A program made the position numbers and the translations under genes. 64,000 nucleotides of DNA. Source: Phycisphaerae bacterium (GTDB lineage: Bacteria > Planctomycetota > Phycisphaerae > UBA1845). Below are positions 1 to 9,689 of the stretch, piece after piece. Numbering within the stretch: the first letter of the stretch is position 1; each line of letters opens with the position of its first letter. The notes beneath the pieces were generated by a model. It had not been told where the DNA came from. It was given only the letters and a program-made list of their open reading frames with translations, and searched no databases. The stretch covers positions 42,920 to 106,919 of the forward strand of contig JAJDDW010000102.1 in NCBI GenBank assembly GCA_029260115.1, in the 5' to 3' direction.

Positions 1-1
1 A

Positions 2-1477
2 TCAGCCTGTAGTACGAATGTCCGGCTCCGACTTATACCTCTTACTGCCGTTGAGCGGCAATTCTACGGTTACGATCGTTCCATCGCCCGGTGTGCTGTT
101 GATACTGATATTTCCGCCGTGGGCATCGACAATGGCGTGGCAAATAGGGAGTCCCAACCCCGCGCCACTACGCTTGGTAGAGCGGGCTTGGTCTTCGCGG
201 TAAAAGCGGTCGAAAACACAAGGGAGGTTCTCAGCCTCTATGCCTACGCCCGTATCCGCGACCGTGATCCTGGCAACACCATCTGTCATCGCAAGCGACA
301 CCTGAATCTGACTCTCCGCTTCAGAAAATTTGACGGCGTTGTCTAGGAGATTGCCAATCAGTTGCCGAAGTCGGGCACCGTCTCCGTGTAGTGAAATTTC
401 GACGCGATCTTTCAAGAAAAGATTAATACCACGTTCCTGGGCTAACGGTGCATACAGATCAACAACTTTTGCAACGGCTACGTCAAGCTGAACCAATTCC
501 CGGTGCGCGATTTCATGCCCGTCGTCAGCCCTAGCTAACAGTAAGAGGTCATCAGCGATATGTGCTAGTCGATCGTAGTGTTCGATGCTTTCTTCTAGAA
601 CCTGCCTCAACTCTTCGACTGAGCGCGGATTTGTCAACGCGACTTCGGCGCTCCCACGCAGCGCGGCCAGTGGCGAACGAAGTTCGTGCGATGCATCAGC
701 CGTGAATTGCTGCACACGTATAACGTGCTGCTCGATTCGTTCTAGCATCGTGTTTAATGTCCCAGCTAGACGATCTAGTTCGTCGTCCGTACCCTTTAGC
801 GGTATCCGTTCGGACAAGCTACTAGCACCTATACGCGATGCCGTCTCGGTGACAGTTTTAACCGGATACAGGCTCCTCTTGGCTAGCCACCGTCCACTCC
901 CGACAGATAGGATAGCGGCCAGGACGAGACCGAGGGCGCACACATCACGGAAATCGGCGAGCGACTCGTCCATTTGATCAAGGGTATAGCTCGCCTGCGC
1001 TGTACATATTCTACCGTCATTGGTGGTTACCAGCAGGCTGCATGTTCGATAGGCAACTCGTTCGTCAGCCAACCTCGCAGTCTGAAATAATGTGTGTGGT
1101 TGATTTTGATACCAATTATTCGGGGCCTTCCATTGTTTTGTGATCGGGTCATCGGATTCGCTTGTGACAAGCAGTTGTCCGCGATCATCGAATAGACGGA
1201 ACGCAAGGTCGCGTTGTAATCGGCTGCCAAGTTCGGCCCGGACATCTCGTTCGATTTCGGCGTCGTCGTTGGGGTGGGCGTTGACGGTGACCATAAACTC
1301 GCGTACTTCCCCTTCTAGGAACGTATCAATTTCATTGCGCAACGAAGCATAGAGTCCCGCGTATAGCATAAAGCAAAGAAGCGCGCAAACAGCGAGCGTG
1401 ATCCCTGCTCCCCACAATGTGAGGCGTGCGCCGATCGTCCTAAATAGTTTTCTAGGTTTCGTCATGTCTGAGGACAT
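2..1477 (-). CDS. Two-component sensor histidine kinase (CusS/heavy-metal type)
   Basis: Inner-membrane sensor kinase. Two membrane segments flank a periplasmic domain (first near residues 20-45, second near 180-200), followed by HAMP, the phosphoacceptor H-box FTADASHELRSPLAALRG, the N-box LIGNLLDNAVKFSE, and ATP-lid motifs VADTGVGIE and GAGLGLPIC. Length (~490) is normal for the OmpR-partner family. It overlaps the 3' end of the response regulator gene upstream, so the two are co-transcribed. I chose the ATG at 1477; ATG 1465 and an upstream GTG are also in frame and none has a convincing ribosome-binding site. The divergent efflux operon suggests it senses a metal or toxic compound and controls that pump; the ligand cannot be read from the sequence. 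Confidence 0.93.
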   Translation of the reverse strand: MSSDMTKPRKLFRTIGARLTLWGAGITLAVCALLCFMLYAGLYASLRNEIDTFLEGEVREFMVTVNAHPNDDAEIERDVRAELGSRLQRDLAFRLFDDRGQLLVTSESDDPITKQWKAPNNWYQNQPHTLFQTARLADERVAYRTCSLLVTTNDGRICTAQASYTLDQMDESLADFRDVCALGLVLAAILSVGSGRWLAKRSLYPVKTVTETASRIGASSLSERIPLKGTDDELDRLAGTLNTMLERIEQHVIRVQQFTADASHELRSPLAALRGSAEVALTNPRSVEELRQVLEESIEHYDRLAHIADDLLLLARADDGHEIAHRELVQLDVAVAKVVDLYAPLAQERGINLFLKDRVEISLHGDGARLRQLIGNLLDNAVKFSEAESQIQVSLAMTDGVARITVADTGVGIEAENLPCVFDRFYREDQARSTKRSGAGLGLPICHAIVDAHGGNISINSTPGDGTIVTVELPLNGSKRYKSEPDIRTTG

Positions 1478-2129
1478 ATCCAACCCCACGTATCGTATGA
1501 ATTAACCGGGAATCGAAACCGTTATCAATTTTTTTGCGCAGGCGGTTGATGTGAACGTCGATGACATTGGTCATCGGATCTTGGTTCATGTCCCACACAT
1601 GCTCCAAGATCATGGTTCTCGATAAAACCTGGCACTTATGGCGGACAAAATACTCGAGTAGCGCGTACTCGTTAGGAGACAAGTCGATCCGACGGTCGCC
1701 GCGATGAACGCTTCGTGCCAATACATCTACCTTGAGATCAGCTACAATAATTGGGTTTGCGTGAAGATCATGACCACGGCGCAACAAGGCCCGCATGCGG
1801 GCCAACAACTCGGAAAAACTAAACGGCTTAGCGAGATAGTCATCGGCGCCAAGATCAAGACCCTTGATTCGATCGTCTACGGCGTCCCGAGCCGTCAAGC
1901 AAATTACGGGTGTTCGAATATCACGCGAACGTAGCTCACGCAATATCGAAAACCCGTCCAAACCGGGGAGCATCAGGTCGAGCACCACGGCATCGTACGT
2001 TTCAGTGATGGCCCGGTGTAGGCCATCGATCCCGTTGTCGACCAAGTCCACCGTGTAAGAAGCTTCGCGAAGACCCTTCTTCACAAAGCTGGCCACACCA
2101 GGTTCGTCTTCGATAACCAATACACGCAT
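1452..2129 (-). CDS. OmpR-family response regulator
   Basis: DNA-binding response regulator paired with the sensor kinase that overlaps its 3' end. The receiver domain has the acidic pair in VLVIEDE, the phospho-acceptor Asp in DAVVLDLMLPGLDG, and the conserved Lys in DDYLAKPFSFSEL. The C-terminal half is an OmpR-type winged helix ending TIRGVGYVLR. The ATG at 2129 is preceded by an AAGGTGA ribosome-binding site and begins exactly at the family's MRVLVIEDE; the open frame extends 17 codons further upstream, which I regard as untranslated. Likely activator of the divergent pump operon starting at 2402. Resembles CusR/CopR; metal specificity is inference. Confidence 0.94.
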   Translation of the reverse strand: MRVLVIEDEPGVASFVKKGLREASYTVDLVDNGIDGLHRAITETYDAVVLDLMLPGLDGFSILRELRSRDIRTPVICLTARDAVDDRIKGLDLGADDYLAKPFSFSELLARMRALLRRGHDLHANPIIVADLKVDVLARSVHRGDRRIDLSPNEYALLEYFVRHKCQVLSRTMILEHVWDMNQDPMTNVIDVHINRLRKKIDNGFDSRLIHTIRGVGYVLRHDET

Positions 2130-2401
2130 TCTGATTTCACCTTCACATGGGGTTAACCCGGCAAACTTGCCGTGATACATTCATGGCAAGTGTAGCTCTG
2201 TCACTAACGCTCGGCAATTTTCAAATGTTAAAAAATGATTAAAGGGTCAATGGATCGTCAGAGATATCGCCTGATATTACAGCATTGTCATGTTCGTGTA
2301 ATGGTAGGCTCATGTCTAATGACTACTATTGCTCTGCAGTTGATCGGCGACGCGGCCGGGGCAGCATCGTTTGTTGTAGACGAACCATAAAGGTAATTGA
2401 T
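2130..2401. promoter_or_regulatory. Divergent intergenic region between regulator and efflux operon
   Basis: This 270-bp gap must hold the promoters for the two-component operon (leftward) and the pump operon (rightward). It is A+T-rich around 2210-2250. A 6-bp inverted repeat ATTACA / TGTAAT (2276-2281 and 2297-2302, 15 bp apart) is the only symmetric element seen; it could be a regulator site but is short enough to occur by chance. No CusR-like box of the E. coli type was found. Confidence 0.35.
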
Positions 2402-3334
2402 ATGCATAGAAGACCGCTTGTCCGAATCGTTATGATTGTTTCGGTTGCACTATTCGCGAGTGAGAGCCGCACTATGGCGCAATCGCCGATGGCTCCGACC
2501 AATGGGTCGAAAGCGGCTCATACGGCTTCGCTTTCTTTAGCGACCCCGCACTACGGCAATCTTGCGTTTTGCGATTCAAACTTGCTCTCGCTGCAATCTG
2601 GCGGTTCCGGCAATCCGAATGATGGTGCAAAATCACACGACTACCGTGAGATTAGCGACTTCTTCAACGTGCGAGAAGCGAACGTCAATACGATTCCTGG
2701 CGAGTGGGAATTCGAACTCGAGGGCGAGTGGGTAACCGGAGCTGGAGGAGACGACGACTTCGCGTTCACGCCGAACATCAAGTATGGACTGAACGACGAT
2801 ATGTTCATCGAGTTCGAAGTCCGACCTCTCGTCATTGGCGACGGCGGCGACCAGGGAAATGGGGACACTTCACTGCAGTTGTTCTATCAGATCGCGCGGG
2901 AGACAGACACGTTGCCCGCGTTCGCCACTTGGGTAGAAGCCCGTTTCCCGACCGGCGAAGGCTCGTCCGGCGTTGACGGAGAACTGCATCTCAACCTTAC
3001 CAAGACCCTAATGCCCGATGTTCGTGGTCATCTCGAAGGATTCGTGGAAACAGCCAACGGGGGGCGTGGCGATGAGGGTGATGACCGTCGTGCGTTTCAG
3101 TGGGGCGCGGGTATCGGATTTGATTACCAGGTCGACGACCTCACGATCTGCACACTGAATTACCTCAATCGTAGTAGCGAAGAGTATGGAATCTCAAATC
3201 AACAGATTCTCGAAATCGGTGGCGTAAGAGAGATCGCCGAGAACCAGCATCTGAAACTGGCGTTAGATGTCGGCCTAGATGATGAGGAGACACCGGACTT
3301 CGGCGTAAAGATTCTCTGGTCCGTAGAATGGTAA
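2402..3334 (+). CDS. Predicted outer-membrane beta-barrel protein of the efflux operon
   Basis: A 310-residue exported protein. The ATG at 2402 (after AAGGTAATTGAT) gives a signal peptide with hydrophobic core IVMIVSVALFASES and a likely cleavage after TMAQ. The rest alternates polar and hydrophobic residues in short strands (for example EWEFELEGEW, MFIEFEVRPL, FGVKILWSVEW) and ends in a terminal aromatic, as outer-membrane barrels do. It resembles the transporter-like barrels often placed next to metal RND pumps. First gene of the operon; it overlaps the TolC-like gene by 7 bp. The open frame starts 39 codons earlier, but that part is Cys/Arg-rich and unlike a leader. Function is inferred from topology and neighbours only. 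Confidence 0.7.
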   Translation: MHRRPLVRIVMIVSVALFASESRTMAQSPMAPTNGSKAAHTASLSLATPHYGNLAFCDSNLLSLQSGGSGNPNDGAKSHDYREISDFFNVREANVNTIPGEWEFELEGEWVTGAGGDDDFAFTPNIKYGLNDDMFIEFEVRPLVIGDGGDQGNGDTSLQLFYQIARETDTLPAFATWVEARFPTGEGSSGVDGELHLNLTKTLMPDVRGHLEGFVETANGGRGDEGDDRRAFQWGAGIGFDYQVDDLTICTLNYLNRSSEEYGISNQQILEIGGVREIAENQHLKLALDVGLDDEETPDFGVKILWSVEW

Positions 3335-4896
3335 GAGTAGGGTATTGTATCACAACGAGACTCACCGCTCCGTGGGGCGTACCACGCTCGGTAGCGATTG
3401 TTGCATGGTGTCTTAGTCTCTCTGGCTGCGTGACCGTCGATCCTCGCCCTGACTTTGATCGTGCCCAGCAGATGGTAGCTGCGCGCACTGGGGTTGATCA
3501 GGTGTACGATCCCGATGCTTCTTCGGATATTGAGGAAACAATAGCGGCATTGTTGGTCGATGGAGTCACGACGGATGAAGCCATTCAAATTGCGTTGCTC
3601 AATAACAGGCAGTTCCAGTTGTTATTTCAAGAAATCGGCGTATCTCGTTCAGACGTGGTTCAATCTGGCCTGCTTTCGAATCCTTCGATCGGACTAAGCT
3701 CCCGCTTTCCTGAGGCTGGTGGCCGATCTAATTTCACGCTCACCTTCGCGCAGCAGATAGCTGATCTCTGGCAGATTCCAGTTCGCAAAAGAATCGCAGA
3801 AGCCGCGCTCGAGCAAACCATCCTCAACATCGTGCACGAGGCCAGCAAACTTGCCTTGGAAGTCAAACGCAATTGCTACCAAGTGATGGCCCTCAAGCAA
3901 TTGGAAACCATCGCGCTCGAATCGACGGAAATAGCTAACAGATCGCTAACACTTGCTGAAGATCGGTTTGAGGCTGGCGAAGGTGGGAAGGTGGATGTCA
4001 ATCTCGCGCGAGCCAGTGCGCTAAGCGGTAGATCACGAACGATGGGGCTTCACCGCGAAGCCGAGCTTGCCCAGACAACACTAGCACACACGCTTGGCTT
4101 AGCTAGATGGCGCGAACCGTGGACGCTTAACGATTCCTTGCCGCAAGACACTATTCTGTTCAAAGATGATGACTCGCTTTTGGTCTACGCGATGACGCAA
4201 CGGTTAGATGCCCGCGCCGCAGCTATGAAAGTGCAGGCGGCGGAGGATGAAATCAAACGGCAGTACTTGAGCATTTTTCCTAACGTCACGTTGGGCGTCG
4301 AATGGGAACGCCCGGAACGAAGGTCTGCCCCTGGTCGCAACATCTTAGCTGACACCGCCCGTTCCTCCGTCGCGAACGGACGGCTTACCGCGCCCAGCAT
4401 CCAATCTCGCGGTGAAAGGAAACGAGAACGGCGACAGAGCATTGATTCGCTGATTGGTCCTACACTCGACATTACCCTGCCGATTTGGGATCAGAATCAG
4501 GCCCAGATTGCCAAGGCTCAATTTCTAGCAGTCAAAGCGCGAAAGGCATACGAAGCAATCCTTGACGATGTCTCGCGCGATCTTCAACAAGCTCAAACCG
4601 TTGCGACGAGTGCCTCGCAACTAGTCAAATTTTTCGAGGATGAATCGTTACCGCATGCGCTGCAAAGTGTTGATGCCGCCCAGCGGGCCTATCGGGCCGG
4701 AAATTTGGACATTCTAGTGCTGCTTGACGCACAAAAAACACTCGTCGCTCAGCAAGAAGCTGACATCGGCGCGAATCGAGATTTTGCTATCGCCATGGCT
4801 GAGCTACGTCGGGCTACGGGAGGGCGTTTGCCTTCGGAGTCAGGTGACGAAACAATAGAAAACCATCCTCACAGCCCCGACACGGAGACACCGTAA
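3328..4896 (+). CDS. TolC-family outer-membrane efflux lipoprotein
   Basis: Outer-membrane channel of a tripartite efflux pump. A signal sequence ends in lipobox LSGC, so it is probably a lipoprotein like CusC/OprM. Two outer-membrane efflux repeats follow, rich in long alpha-helical heptads (ALEQTILNIVHEASKLALEVKR, split across roughly residues 155-180, and the C-terminal QSVDAAQRAYRAGNLDIL). Length (~520) is slightly above the usual 450-480 because of an Arg-rich insert near residues 330-370. It overlaps the upstream barrel gene by 7 bp, and its TAA overlaps the next start (TAATG), which implies translational coupling. Works with the RND pump and adaptor downstream. Confidence 0.9.
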   Translation: MVRVGYCITTRLTAPWGVPRSVAIVAWCLSLSGCVTVDPRPDFDRAQQMVAARTGVDQVYDPDASSDIEETIAALLVDGVTTDEAIQIALLNNRQFQLLFQEIGVSRSDVVQSGLLSNPSIGLSSRFPEAGGRSNFTLTFAQQIADLWQIPVRKRIAEAALEQTILNIVHEASKLALEVKRNCYQVMALKQLETIALESTEIANRSLTLAEDRFEAGEGGKVDVNLARASALSGRSRTMGLHREAELAQTTLAHTLGLARWREPWTLNDSLPQDTILFKDDDSLLVYAMTQRLDARAAAMKVQAAEDEIKRQYLSIFPNVTLGVEWERPERRSAPGRNILADTARSSVANGRLTAPSIQSRGERKRERRQSIDSLIGPTLDITLPIWDQNQAQIAKAQFLAVKARKAYEAILDDVSRDLQQAQTVATSASQLVKFFEDESLPHALQSVDAAQRAYRAGNLDILVLLDAQKTLVAQQEADIGANRDFAIAMAELRRATGGRLPSESGDETIENHPHSPDTETP

Positions 4897-5081
4897 TGGC
4901 TAAGCGTGTTCGCAATATCATCATTCACATTTTTGTCGCTTCGGGCTGGTTGATGTTGATGACTGGATGCGAGGGCACTATGTATCAATCCTTGTGCGTA
5001 AACTTATCCGCGTCATCATCCGACTTAGCTTCGTTCGCCCAGCAGTTCGCACAAGAAGCGTTAGCCGCATTCTTATTCTAA
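4896..5081 (+). CDS. Small (61-residue) lipoprotein within the RND operon
   Basis: Tiny exported protein starting in a TAATG overlap with the TolC gene and ending 14 bp before the RND start. A basic N-terminus and hydrophobic core lead to lipobox LMTGC; the remaining ~36 residues are Ser/Ala-rich and end in a hydrophobic amphipathic stretch (FAQQFAQEALAAFLF). The layout matches a second small lipoprotein at 36483 and is a type seen in planctomycetes, but I recognise no named family. Position suggests an accessory subunit or assembly factor of the pump, which is inference. The longer RND frame overlaps it in another frame, so automated calls may lose it. Confidence 0.65.
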   Translation: MAKRVRNIIIHIFVASGWLMLMTGCEGTMYQSLCVNLSASSSDLASFAQQFAQEALAAFLF

Positions 5082-5095
5082 GATCAAACATAAAG

Positions 5096-8000
5096 ATGAC
5101 TATAAAACACTCACCAGCCAACGAGCCGCATCAGCCACAGAGATCATCTGGTGCTATGCCCAGCTTGAAAAAAGAAGGGTTCTATGTCCGCCATCAGAAG
5201 GGCATTCTCTTCATCACGTTGGTTTTGTGTCTTGGCGGTGCTTATGCTGCGTATCGCATGCCCTCTTCGGTGTTTCCTCAAACAGACTTTCCGCGGGTCG
5301 TCATCCTCGTAGACAGCGGAGTCATGCCGGCTGATGAGATGATGGCTACAATCACGCGGCCCATCGAGGAATCGATGAAAGATATTCCCGGCGCGGTTAA
5401 CATCCGTTCCGCTACCGGGCGTGGGGCAGCCGAGATCAACGTGTTTTTTACATGGCGGACGGACATGGTCCAGGCCGAGCTTTACGTGCTTGGTCGATTG
5501 TCACAAATCCGCAGCACGCTACCTGCCAATGCATCAACCGCAGTACAGCGTCTGACCTTCTCAGCCTTTCCTATGATAGGAGTCAGTCTTACAAGCGCAA
5601 CGCGGAGTATGACAGACTTGTGGCAGACGGCGAGATACGACATCAAACCTCGCTTTTTGCGCATCAATGGCGTGGCACGGGTCGGGCTTGTTGGCGGCGA
5701 CGTTCCAGAGTTCCATGTGCTGGTCGATCCGGCCAAACTCGCGGCCTATCGCCTGACACTTCAGCAGGTTAGCGACGAACTAGCAAAGACAAACAAATTC
5801 GTCTCCGCCGGTATGCACGAGGAAAATCATCAACTCTATCTGACACTTGTCGATGGCCGAGTTGGAAGTCGTGCGGATATTGAAGATGTCGTTGTTGCCT
5901 GGGCGTCCGGAGCGCCGGTTCACGTGCGCGACGTGGCCACTGTGAGACCAGGCGCTGCCCCCAGATTCAATATAGTCTCTGCAAACGGCGTAGACGCGGT
6001 TCTGTTAAATATATACGCCCTGCCGGATGGCAGCGCGCTCAGCATTGAGCAGGACCTCCAGAAGGAGTTGTCCACGCTTCGAAAAGAGCTACCTTCCGAC
6101 ATACAATTATCATTTTTCTACGACCAGTCGTTGTTCGTCCGCGAAGGGGTGGCTAGCGTATGGGAGAGTATCATCATTGGACTTGTCCTGTCGGTGTTCG
6201 TGCTCTTTGCATTTTTACGGTCCACGACCACCACGCTAGTTGCTGCAGTTGCCATCCCCGTTACGATTCTTGTCACCATGGCTGGTATGAGTCTATTCCA
6301 TATGAGTTTCAATTTGATGACACTCGGTGGCATTGCTGCTGCGATCGGTATGGTCATAGACGATGCTATCGTTATCGTCGAATCAATTTACGCCAAAACT
6401 TGCGCCGGGCACGCACCACGCCACGCAGCCTTGTTAGCTGTTCGAGAAGTTGGAATTCCACTTATCGGCAGCACACTCACTCCAGTCGTGGTTTTCATCC
6501 CGCTTACATACCTTGATGGCGTACCCGGCGTCTTCTTTCGTGCGTTGGCGCTGACGATGGTCATCGCACTACTGACTTCCCTCGTACTAGCCGTCACGCT
6601 CACACCAACGCTAGGAAGCTTGCTTATTCGTGGCAAGAAAGGGCCGGTACAGGATGAACTCGAACAAGGTGGTCCCATATTGCGAAGGATCATCGGCGGT
6701 TATGAATGGGTCATGCGTCGGGCGCTGGGTCATCTCGCGATGTCAACCATGTGTATCATCGCGGTAGTCGCGATGGGGATGCTGCTATATACCCGGTTAG
6801 AAACGGATTTTTTACCCGCCCAGGATGAGGGCGCATTTGTGTTGGATTACTTCTCCCGCCCGGGCACCAGTCTTTCCGAAACCGATCGCATGCTGCGTCA
6901 CGTCGAGGAAATTCTTTGTAGCACACCCGAAGTGGAAGGCTATTCCAGACGCACAGGCGCGCGACTAGCACTGGCTATCGCAGAGCCGAACACTGGAGAT
7001 TTTCTTGTCAAATTGCGACCGGAGCGGCAGCGAAACACGGAAGAAGTCATCGATGAACTTCGCGAACGAATTAGCGCAGCAGAACCAGCGCTCGCAACGG
7101 AATTTCCCGGCGTACTTGGTGACTTGATCGGCGATCTCACTTGGTCACCAGACCCGATCGAAATAAAAATCTTCGCATCTGACACGAAGAAACTTAAAGA
7201 ATTAGCTACTAAGATCGCTGAAGTAATCGAAACCGTTCCCGGCGTCGTTGATGTCAATGACGGCCTGATCGTGGCTGGTCCATCGCTCACATTCAAAATC
7301 CGCCGAGCGGATGCCGCGCGCGTCGGGCTTAGCACTGACGAGATTGGGACGACGTTACACACCGCACTATTGGGTACAAGCGCGTCATATGTTTTAGAAG
7401 GTGATCGTACGATTGGCGTGCGCGTGATGCTAACGAGCGATCGAGGGGAGCGAGCCGCAGATATAGCTAGCCTTCCATTACGCACACCGACGGGATCACA
7501 GGTAACACTCGATGAGGTCACGTACGTCGAGCACCGGCCAGGCTTGCTTGAGCGTCACCGAGAAGACCTCCGAGAGTTGATCGCCGTGTCTGGCCGACTG
7601 ACCGGTCGTGACCTGGGTAGCGGGATAGCTGCAATCAAAAAAAAGCTGACGCAGGAAGTGGATGTACCGTCGGATGTTTCAATAGAATTCGGCGGACTTT
7701 ACGAACAGCAACAGGAATCATTCCGTAATCTGATAATGGTATTAGTCATGGCTATCCTGTTGGTTTACGGCGTGCTTCTCATCGAATTTCGCTCAATCTT
7801 ACATCCTCTCGCCATCGTCATCGGAGCCGTGCTTGCGATGTTTGGCGTGATCGCATCGCTGTGGCTAACCGGCACATCGCTAAACATTGTCTCGTTCCTT
7901 GGTGCTATCATCGGCGTCGGCATCGTCGCCAAGAATGGCATTCTCATGCTGGATTTCGTAGACCACCTACGTGCCCAGGGCATGACACTGGTTGAGGCGC

Positions 8001-8275
8001 TAGTACAATCAGGCAGGCGCCGTCTTCGCCCTGTGCTCATGACGTCAATGACTACTTTCCTCGGGCTTTTGCCGCTGGCTTATGGTGTCGGGGCTGGCGC
8101 GGACATGCTCCGACCATTGGCCATCGCGGTGATCGGCGCACTCTGCATTTCGCTACTTCTCTCGCTCATCGCGACGCCGGTTTGTTATTACTTACTGATA
8201 CGCGTGTTCCGCCTCGACGGTCGCGTGGCCAACGAAACATCGATTATGGGTGTGTCCGTTATACGAGAGGATTGA
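5096..8275 (+). CDS. RND-family efflux permease (AcrB/MMPL-like, ~1,059 aa)
   Basis: Inner-membrane proton-driven pump. It shows the RND plan: TM1 near residues 35-55, a large periplasmic loop, TM2-6, a central loop, TM7, a second large loop and TM8-12. The proton-relay Asp pair lies in TM4 (IGMVIDDAIVIVES, ~residue 415-428). TM10-11 carry GVGIVAKNGILMLDF (~940) and the GRRRLRPVLMTS motif. The DD pair is as in drug-type (HAE) pumps, while the neighbours look metal-type, so substrate is open. I start at ATG 5096, just after the small lipoprotein; the frame is open 43 codons further upstream, but that overlaps the lipoprotein gene and is not a plausible N-terminus. Confidence 0.95.
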   Translation: MTIKHSPANEPHQPQRSSGAMPSLKKEGFYVRHQKGILFITLVLCLGGAYAAYRMPSSVFPQTDFPRVVILVDSGVMPADEMMATITRPIEESMKDIPGAVNIRSATGRGAAEINVFFTWRTDMVQAELYVLGRLSQIRSTLPANASTAVQRLTFSAFPMIGVSLTSATRSMTDLWQTARYDIKPRFLRINGVARVGLVGGDVPEFHVLVDPAKLAAYRLTLQQVSDELAKTNKFVSAGMHEENHQLYLTLVDGRVGSRADIEDVVVAWASGAPVHVRDVATVRPGAAPRFNIVSANGVDAVLLNIYALPDGSALSIEQDLQKELSTLRKELPSDIQLSFFYDQSLFVREGVASVWESIIIGLVLSVFVLFAFLRSTTTTLVAAVAIPVTILVTMAGMSLFHMSFNLMTLGGIAAAIGMVIDDAIVIVESIYAKTCAGHAPRHAALLAVREVGIPLIGSTLTPVVVFIPLTYLDGVPGVFFRALALTMVIALLTSLVLAVTLTPTLGSLLIRGKKGPVQDELEQGGPILRRIIGGYEWVMRRALGHLAMSTMCIIAVVAMGMLLYTRLETDFLPAQDEGAFVLDYFSRPGTSLSETDRMLRHVEEILCSTPEVEGYSRRTGARLALAIAEPNTGDFLVKLRPERQRNTEEVIDELRERISAAEPALATEFPGVLGDLIGDLTWSPDPIEIKIFASDTKKLKELATKIAEVIETVPGVVDVNDGLIVAGPSLTFKIRRADAARVGLSTDEIGTTLHTALLGTSASYVLEGDRTIGVRVMLTSDRGERAADIASLPLRTPTGSQVTLDEVTYVEHRPGLLERHREDLRELIAVSGRLTGRDLGSGIAAIKKKLTQEVDVPSDVSIEFGGLYEQQQESFRNLIMVLVMAILLVYGVLLIEFRSILHPLAIVIGAVLAMFGVIASLWLTGTSLNIVSFLGAIIGVGIVAKNGILMLDFVDHLRAQGMTLVEALVQSGRRRLRPVLMTSMTTFLGLLPLAYGVGAGADMLRPLAIAVIGALCISLLLSLIATPVCYYLLIRVFRLDGRVANETSIMGVSVIRED

Positions 8276-8279
8276 AAAC

Positions 8280-9584
8280 ATGCCGCAGCGTAAACATCTC
8301 ACGAAATTCCGAATTCTATGTCGCCCGAGTGGGCGTCGATGGGATTGGCGTTACGCGGTATGCCTAGCCTGCTTGCCGGGTATCATCGGCTGCGCTTCGA
8401 ATCACGAAGGTGAGGAACAGGAGGAATCTAGTCCGTCATCTCCCGTACCTGTTAGTGTAGCAAAGGCGCTACTGATAACGCTACGACCTTCTATAGACCT
8501 CGTGGGTACGCTGGAGGGCATGCCCGAGCGAACCGCCATCATCGCCCCGCAAATCGCAGGTCGAATCCAGAGCGTGTCGGTTGTGGAAGGGGCGATTGTC
8601 AATCGCGGGCACGCACTCGTACAAATTGATAATCGACAATCGGAAGCAGAAAGAATGCGAGCCCAAGCCGTCGTTGGACAACAACAGGCCGCGCTTGATC
8701 GTTTGAAACACGGATATCTTCCGCAGGAAATCGAAATCGCAAAGCAAGATGAGCGACAGGCGAAATCTGAATTGGAATCGCTACGTCTTAGTCTGGATGC
8801 CACAGCTACGCTGCACGAAAACAACGAGGTTTCCGACGTAGAGTTCAAAAAACTTCAAGCCATGATGCAGCGCGACGAAGCCGCCTATGCTGCGGCATCA
8901 GCCAAGCTCGATCTATACCAAGTCGGCACACGTCCGGAAGTGATAGCCGAAGCCCAGGCACAACTCGACGTGGCCCAAGCCGAATTGGTCCGCGCCCAAT
9001 TAGCCGTAGAATTTTGCACGATCACTAGCCCTATTGACGGTGTCGTGACGCAGCTGCTTTCTCGTGCAGGCATGAACGTTGCACAGTCGGATCAGTTAGC
9101 CACCATCGTAGACCTTTCGCAGATTTTTGTTCGCCTGCGCGTACCAAGCGGATATTTGATGAGTGTGAAGCAAGACGCCCGCGTAGACGTAGACATCCCA
9201 TCGCTGGGGGAGCAGAGTTTTAAGGGAAAAATACAGCGATTTAGTGGCCAGGCAGATCCCATCACTGGAGATGTTCAGGCCTTCGCAGTTTTACAAAATA
9301 CCGCAGGCCTTTTTAGGCCAGGACTAGCATGCAGGGTTCGTGTCTGGTTGCCACCGATCCAGCAAGCACTCGTGGTTCCCGTATCCGCAGTAGCGGATCG
9401 TGAGGGAACTTCGGTCTTGCATGTCGTCCGCAATAACAAAGCCTACGAAGTCGAGGTGAGCATCGGTGTGGAAACCCGAGAGCATGTGCAGATCACTGAG
9501 GGCCTATCAGCCGACGATACCGTCATTACGGCGGGCGGGTATGGATTGCCAGAAGGCTGCCCCGTAGATATAAAATCAAAATAG
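8280..9584 (+). CDS. RND adaptor (membrane-fusion protein, HlyD/AcrA family)
   Basis: Periplasmic adaptor joining the RND pump to the TolC channel. An Arg-rich start and hydrophobic segment lead to CLPGIIGC, a probable lipobox. Then come a biotinyl-lipoyl half (APQIAGRIQSVSVVEGAIVNRGHALVQID), a long coiled hairpin (~residues 125-225, Gln/Glu/Ala-rich), the second lipoyl half (CTITSPIDGVVTQLLSRAGMNV) and beta-barrel/membrane-proximal domains. ATG 8280 follows GAGGATTG. It begins 5 bp after the pump stop and is last in the operon; the more common order is adaptor first. Length is normal for the family. Confidence 0.93.
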   Translation: MPQRKHLTKFRILCRPSGRRWDWRYAVCLACLPGIIGCASNHEGEEQEESSPSSPVPVSVAKALLITLRPSIDLVGTLEGMPERTAIIAPQIAGRIQSVSVVEGAIVNRGHALVQIDNRQSEAERMRAQAVVGQQQAALDRLKHGYLPQEIEIAKQDERQAKSELESLRLSLDATATLHENNEVSDVEFKKLQAMMQRDEAAYAAASAKLDLYQVGTRPEVIAEAQAQLDVAQAELVRAQLAVEFCTITSPIDGVVTQLLSRAGMNVAQSDQLATIVDLSQIFVRLRVPSGYLMSVKQDARVDVDIPSLGEQSFKGKIQRFSGQADPITGDVQAFAVLQNTAGLFRPGLACRVRVWLPPIQQALVVPVSAVADREGTSVLHVVRNNKAYEVEVSIGVETREHVQITEGLSADDTVITAGGYGLPEGCPVDIKSK

Positions 9585-9689
9585 TGTTCGCAATCGAATT
9601 CCTGCTATGCAGTGAGATTGCGAAAGGGCACAAGCGGTCCAGTCCTATCGGCTGGATGTTGGATGTTGTTTTTTCGTGGGAACACAGAG

